DNA of 9,017 bases from Candidatus Bathyarchaeota archaeon (GTDB taxonomy: Archaea; Thermoproteota; Bathyarchaeia; TCS64; B23): NCBI GenBank assembly GCA_029259285.1, contig JAPDJB010000155.1, forward strand, positions 1-9,017. The letters are read 5' to 3'. Within the stretch, counting starts at the first letter, position 1. Each line of letters starts with the position of its first letter. Made by a program: the position numbers and the translations under genes. The notes beneath the pieces were generated by a model, which saw nothing but the letters and a program-made list of their open reading frames with translations, had not been told where the DNA came from and did not search any database. Positions 6,591 to 9,017 of the stretch are shown here, in pieces.

Positions 6591-6956
6591 TTACCGATCG
6601 AGGTTTCTCAGGTAGTAGCCTGGCTCCTTCTTCTCACCGAAGCTTCTGACACCCCTCTCCTTGAGCTGCCTCCGGAGCTCCTCAGCCCTTTGAGGCGTCA
6701 GCTCTCCTCGGCGTTCGAGGTAGTCTATGATCTCCAGGGCCTCCTCCTCGGTTTCGCATCGGCGTAGGAAGTCTATGACGTCTGGCTCATAGCCTGCCCA
6801 TGGGTCACCCCTCGCTAGGCGCTCCCCCTCTTCGGGGTCAACCCTATAGGCGTCTATCCTAACCCTCGCGACCCCCCTCTCCATCTCCTCGGCTAGGTGT
6901 GGGAACAGCCTCTTAAACCTCTCCCAGTCGATGATCAACCCTGTAAAGTCTCTCAT
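6591..6956 (-). CDS. Archaeal DUF2095-like conserved protein
   Basis: This small soluble protein (121 aa) has unknown function. It matches what I recall of the archaea-specific DUF2095 family: an N-terminal segment with FKRLFPHLAEEME (about 14-26), then the signature PDVIDFLRRCETEEEALEII (58-77), DYLERRGELTPQRAEELRRQ (78-97) and a terminal GVRSFGEKKEPGYY (102-115). It is highly charged and mostly helical, with no catalytic motif, signal peptide or membrane segment. The ATG at 6956 has no Shine-Dalgarno site before it, so a short or leaderless transcript from the divergent 6957-7020 region is likely. It is followed by ychF on the same strand, which hints at, but does not prove, a translation-linked role. 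The family name comes from memory of the motif pattern and should be confirmed by profile search. Confidence 0.8.
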   Translation of the reverse strand: MRDFTGLIIDWERFKRLFPHLAEEMERGVARVRIDAYRVDPEEGERLARGDPWAGYEPDVIDFLRRCETEEEALEIIDYLERRGELTPQRAEELRRQLKERGVRSFGEKKEPGYYLRNLDR

Positions 6957-6989
6957 GGTGGATGATAAGGGTGATGGAGGGGGGATGGC

Positions 6990-6997
6990 TTAAATTA
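6990..6997 (+). promoter_or_regulatory. TATA box of the HTH-nucleotidyltransferase operon, shared divergent region
   Basis: TTAAATTA is centred about 28 bases before ATG 7021, so the transcript would be leaderless; no Shine-Dalgarno site precedes the ATG. On the other strand the same bases read TAATTTAA and lie about 38 bases before the DUF2095 start, so the element may serve both directions. Confidence 0.5.
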
Positions 6998-7012
6998 CAG
7001 ATTCCGTAATTT
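6992..7012. repeat. Perfect 7-bp inverted repeat over the divergent promoter
   Basis: AAATTAC, a 7-base spacer, then GTAATTT. The left arm coincides with the box A of the gene starting at 7021, and the right arm ends 8 bases before its ATG. This is the expected geometry for an operator at which a bound dimer would block TBP. The HTH domain of the adjacent protein is the obvious candidate, which is inference. Confidence 0.6.
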
Positions 7013-7020
7013 TTTCATGT

Positions 7021-7746
7021 ATGGTTACATCTTTGGAGAGGGCCTACGGGAGGCTTCTGAGATCCATAGGCCTTGGAGAGTTCACCGTTGAGGAGGCGGC
7101 TGGGATCCTAGGGGCTGAGGGGATAAACGTCCTCCTCCATAGGCTTAGGGCTAAGGGCTATATCGAGCGGGTCTCCCGCGGGGTCTTCAGGCTTATTCAT
7201 CCAACGGCTCTGGCTCTAAGCTGGTCTGGAATCGACTGGAGGGAGAGGGTGAGGCAGAGGGAGTATCTCCCCCTCCTAGAGGCCGTGATCTCAAGGATCA
7301 TAGAGTCCCTTGGATCAGGGCTGCGCAGCATCCTCCTCTTCGGCTCCCTGGCGAGGGGGGAGGCCTCGGAGATCAGCGACATAGACCTCCTCATCGTCTC
7401 GGAGGGGCTTCCAGAGAGGTATTCCGATAGGGTGAGGCTTCTCAGGGGCATCCTAGGAGGATTGGAGGGGGTGAGGCTTAGGCTGTGGAGGGAGAGGGGG
7501 ATCTACCCCCTCATAGACGCCTTGATGCTGACGCCTGAGGAGGCCTCCATAAACCATCCCTTCTACCTAGACCTATTGGAGGAGGCCGTCATCATCCTGG
7601 ATAGGGATGACTTCATGAAGCGTCGAATGATGGAGCTGAGGGGGAGGCTGAGGGAGATGGGAGCGAGGAGGATCAGGCTTCCAGGTGGAGCCTGGTATTG
7701 GGAGCTGAAGCCTGATTTGAAGCCTGGTGAGGTGGTGGAGCTTTGA
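7021..7746 (+). CDS. Winged-HTH/MNT-type nucleotidyltransferase fusion (antitoxin-like)
   Basis: A 241 aa cytosolic protein with two parts. Residues about 1-65 look like a winged helix: FTVEEAAGILG, a recognition-like helix VLLHRLRAKGYIERVSRG and a wing GVFRLIHP. Residues about 85-200 form a minimal nucleotidyltransferase of the Pol-beta superfamily with G108-S109-LARG, then S-D120-I-D122-LLIV and a plausible third carboxylate D166 (PLIDALML). In MNT-HEPN toxin-antitoxin pairs the MNT protein neutralises the HEPN partner, in studied cases by adding AMP to it. The complete GSxARG...SDID motif suggests catalytic competence. The HEPN gene follows with a 4-base overlap, so translation is coupled. 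The HTH part may let it regulate its own promoter through the palindrome at 6992-7012. The start at ATG 7021 is supported by box A spacing. Confidence 0.85.
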   Translation: MVTSLERAYGRLLRSIGLGEFTVEEAAGILGAEGINVLLHRLRAKGYIERVSRGVFRLIHPTALALSWSGIDWRERVRQREYLPLLEAVISRIIESLGSGLRSILLFGSLARGEASEISDIDLLIVSEGLPERYSDRVRLLRGILGGLEGVRLRLWRERGIYPLIDALMLTPEEASINHPFYLDLLEEAVIILDRDDFMKRRMMELRGRLREMGARRIRLPGGAWYWELKPDLKPGEVVEL

Positions 7747-8168
7747 GAACCGACGTAATGGCGAGGGAGTTCTTGGAGAGGGCGAGATCTAGGCTCCTAG
7801 CCGCCGAGGCGGCGATGGAGCGTGGGGATCACCCCGACGTGGTGAGGTTCTCCCAGGAGTGCGTCGAGCTAAGCCTCAAGGCCTGCCTGAGGGCGGTCGG
7901 AATAGAGTACCCTAAGGTTCACGACGTCGGCGATGTCCTCCTAGCCAGCGAGGATAGGTTCCCAGGGTGGATGAGATCGATGCTCCCCAGACTCGCGGAG
8001 ATCTCAAGGGATCTAGCCGCTAAGAGGTCTCCTGCAATGTATGGCCTGGAGACCCTGGGGAGGCTTCCAAGCGAGCTCTTCGACGAGGGGGATGCTGAGG
8101 AGGCCTTGGAGGGGGCTAGACTCTCCTATGAGGCCTCCTCAAGGCTGATTGAGGAGCTTTTCCGCTGA
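7743..8168 (+). CDS. HEPN-domain protein (partner of the nucleotidyltransferase)
   Basis: An all-helical HEPN protein of 141 aa. The signature is helix 1 FLERARSRLLAAEAAMERGD (about 10-29), the H-P-DVVRFSQECVELSLKACLRAVGIE helix (30-55, shown here in outline), KVHDVGDVL (58-66) and a C-terminal helix with LAAKRSPAMYG (91-101). HEPN toxins cut RNA through an RX4-6H motif; here Arg95 is followed by SPAMYG with no His at the expected distance, so either it is not an RNase or it belongs to the YG-type subgroup common in archaea. TTG 7743 overlaps the upstream stop codon (TTGA) and is preferred for coupling; ATG 7758 is an alternative that would drop five residues and has no well-spaced Shine-Dalgarno site. 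Its 3' end overlaps the convergent translin gene by 43 bases. Confidence 0.83.
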   Translation: MRTDVMAREFLERARSRLLAAEAAMERGDHPDVVRFSQECVELSLKACLRAVGIEYPKVHDVGDVLLASEDRFPGWMRSMLPRLAEISRDLAAKRSPAMYGLETLGRLPSELFDEGDAEEALEGARLSYEASSRLIEELFR

Positions 8169-8818
8169 TCCTCAAGCCTCCTAAGAGTCTCAAGGAGTCT
8201 CATCCTCCCCCTCTCCTCTGCGATCTGCCCCCTCGTCCCCTCTATGAGGCCCCTGGCTACGTCGAGCTTCCTCCTCAAACCCCTCAGCAGAACAGACGTC
8301 TCCTCGGCTGAGGTCAAAGTCAGATAGATATGCTCCATCTGATGTAGCATATCCTCAGCCCTGGATAGGTCTCCTATCCTGAGGGCTTCGACGGCCTCCC
8401 TCCTCAGCTCCCCTATCACATCGGCTAGGCCGAGTAGATACCTCCCTGGCTCGACGCCGAGCTTCTCAGGCCCTGGGAAGTCCTCGCCCCTCATGAGGTT
8501 TAGGAGTATCGCAGCCTCCGCATGCTCCTCCTGGGCTGAGGAAAGCTCCTCGACGCTTATCCACCTCGACCGTGATATGGCCTTTGAGGCCTCCATCATC
8601 CTCCTAGCCTCCCTTAGCCTCCCCTCAGCCGTCTCCAGGTCTCCGCTGTGGATGAGAAGGATAGCCGTCTTCGACAGCACCCTCGCCCTTCTGGCCAGCT
8701 CCTGGGCTTCATCCCTCGCCTCCTCAGCATCCCTCAGCCTCTCAGCTATCTCCTCCACGATGCCGGCTAGGCTCTCCCCTCGCTCACCCCTGGAGGCCTC
8801 ACTATAAGTGGCCACCAC
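8126..8818 (-). CDS. Archaeal translin-family RNA-binding protein (C3PO-like)
   Basis: A helical 230 aa protein of the translin/TRAX family. Recognisable blocks are ARRARVLSKTAILLIHSGD (42-60), the EEHAEAAILLNLMRGEDFP segment (97-115), GVEPGRYLLGLADVIGELRR (121-140) and LRRKLDVARGLIEGTRGQI (181-199). Relatives form octameric barrels; the Archaeoglobus homologue binds and cleaves duplex RNA. E98 and E101 (E-H-A-E-A, matching E-Y-V-E-A of TRAX) and D133 (LADVIGEL) occupy the positions of the TRAX acidic catalytic residues, so RNase activity is plausible. GTG 8818 is the furthest possible start, because TAA of the upstream gene directly precedes it; a second GTG follows at once. GAGGTG at 8824-8829 serves as the Shine-Dalgarno site. 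The extra charged tail after residue 200 is the part that overlaps the HEPN gene. Confidence 0.88.
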   Translation of the reverse strand: MVATYSEASRGERGESLAGIVEEIAERLRDAEEARDEAQELARRARVLSKTAILLIHSGDLETAEGRLREARRMMEASKAISRSRWISVEELSSAQEEHAEAAILLNLMRGEDFPGPEKLGVEPGRYLLGLADVIGELRREAVEALRIGDLSRAEDMLHQMEHIYLTLTSAEETSVLLRGLRRKLDVARGLIEGTRGQIAEERGRMRLLETLRRLEDQRKSSSISLEEAS

Positions 8819-9017
8819 TTATACACCTCTGCAGAGGATTCTCCTCAGCTCCTCGGCTGTTATGTTCTTCCCTGTTAGGTCTAGCACCACCTTACGATCC
8901 CTAAGCCTCTCCCTCAGCTTCACGGCGGCTGCGAGGGGTGCAGCTCCAGCCCCCTCGGCGATGACATGCGCCCTCTCCACATACAGCCTGATGGCTTCCC
9001 TGATCTCTTCGTCGGAG
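8819..9017 (-). CDS. Fold-type II PLP enzyme, threonine dehydratase-like, C-terminal fragment
   Basis: Only the last 65 residues are in the window; the gene continues beyond the right edge. The visible block V-I-A-EGAGAAPLAAAVKLRE is the C-terminal signature of threonine ammonia-lyase / serine racemase enzymes, and VVLDLTGKNIT takes the place of their VLSGGN motif, which contacts the pyridine nitrogen of PLP. The Thr in this position (TGKN instead of SGGN) resembles threonine synthase, so the exact reaction is open. The protein ends 20 residues after that motif, so there is no ACT or other regulatory domain as in biosynthetic IlvA. Its TAA stop is followed with no gap by the GTG start of the translin gene, implying one transcript and translational coupling. 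Confidence 0.8.
   Translation of the reverse strand, partial: SDEEIREAIRLYVERAHVIAEGAGAAPLAAAVKLRERLRDRKVVLDLTGKNITAEELRRILCRGV
8824..8829 (-). promoter_or_regulatory. Ribosome binding site of the translin gene inside the upstream coding region
   Basis: On the minus strand GAGGTG ends 5 bases before GTG 8818 and 8 before the second GTG at 8815. It lies within the last codons of the PLP enzyme gene, supporting coupled translation of the two. Confidence 0.5.

Noticed and set aside
5984..6649. Long plus-strand open frame opposite ychF
   Set aside because: It is Ser/Leu-rich with no domain, and is fully explained by the codon bias of the ychF gene on the opposite strand.
7011..7016. Run of six T as an archaeal terminator
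   Set aside because: No plus-strand gene ends upstream of it; it lies between a promoter and a start codon.
1..9017. tRNA, rRNA, CRISPR array, insertion sequence
   Set aside because: No clover-leaf-like intergenic sequence, regularly spaced repeat or transposase motif was seen; all gaps between genes are under 70 bases.

Overview
The window is a gene-dense piece of an archaeal chromosome. The archaeal assignment rests on gene content: ribosomal protein L15e, an archaeal-type YchF/OBG-like GTPase with an NKAD motif and TGS domain, a DUF2095 protein, an archaeal translin-family protein and a K+-independent membrane pyrophosphatase. It also rests on A/T-rich box A elements set about 25 bases before short-leader or leaderless starts. 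Hand-counted lines give roughly 60-70% G+C, with heavy use of AGG for Arg, except for one A+T-rich block. The lineage cannot be fixed by reading; a TACK-type archaeon is plausible. All ten genes were identified by recognising motifs, without a database search.

Layout. Positions 2-4812 are all on the + strand: the 3' part of a SERCA-like P-type Ca2+ ATPase, a proton-pumping membrane pyrophosphatase with its own TATA box, then L15e with its own TATA box and a GT2 glycosyltransferase 23 bases behind it. Positions 4771-5337 form an A+T-rich island (about 29% G+C over three counted lines). It holds a minus-strand EVE-domain gene and also encodes the last 13 codons of the glycosyltransferase. Positions 5338-6956 (minus strand) carry DUF2095 followed by YchF. 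A 64-base divergent intergenic region, containing a perfect inverted repeat over the promoter, separates these from a plus-strand HTH-nucleotidyltransferase / HEPN pair (7021-8168). The right end (8126-9017, minus strand) has a translin-family gene directly abutting a truncated fold-type II PLP enzyme; the translin gene overlaps the HEPN gene tail-to-tail by 43 bases.

How the genes may work together. The first two genes are ion pumps driven by ATP and pyrophosphate. L15e, YchF and translin connect to translation or RNA metabolism. The least ordinary parts are the HTH-MNT/HEPN module with its operator-like palindrome, and the A+T-rich EVE island with a second palindrome over its start codon. 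Both look like small accessory or defence-type modules set among housekeeping genes. No rRNA, tRNA, CRISPR array, transposase or complete mobile element was seen, and no stretch of 300 bases or more lacks a gene.
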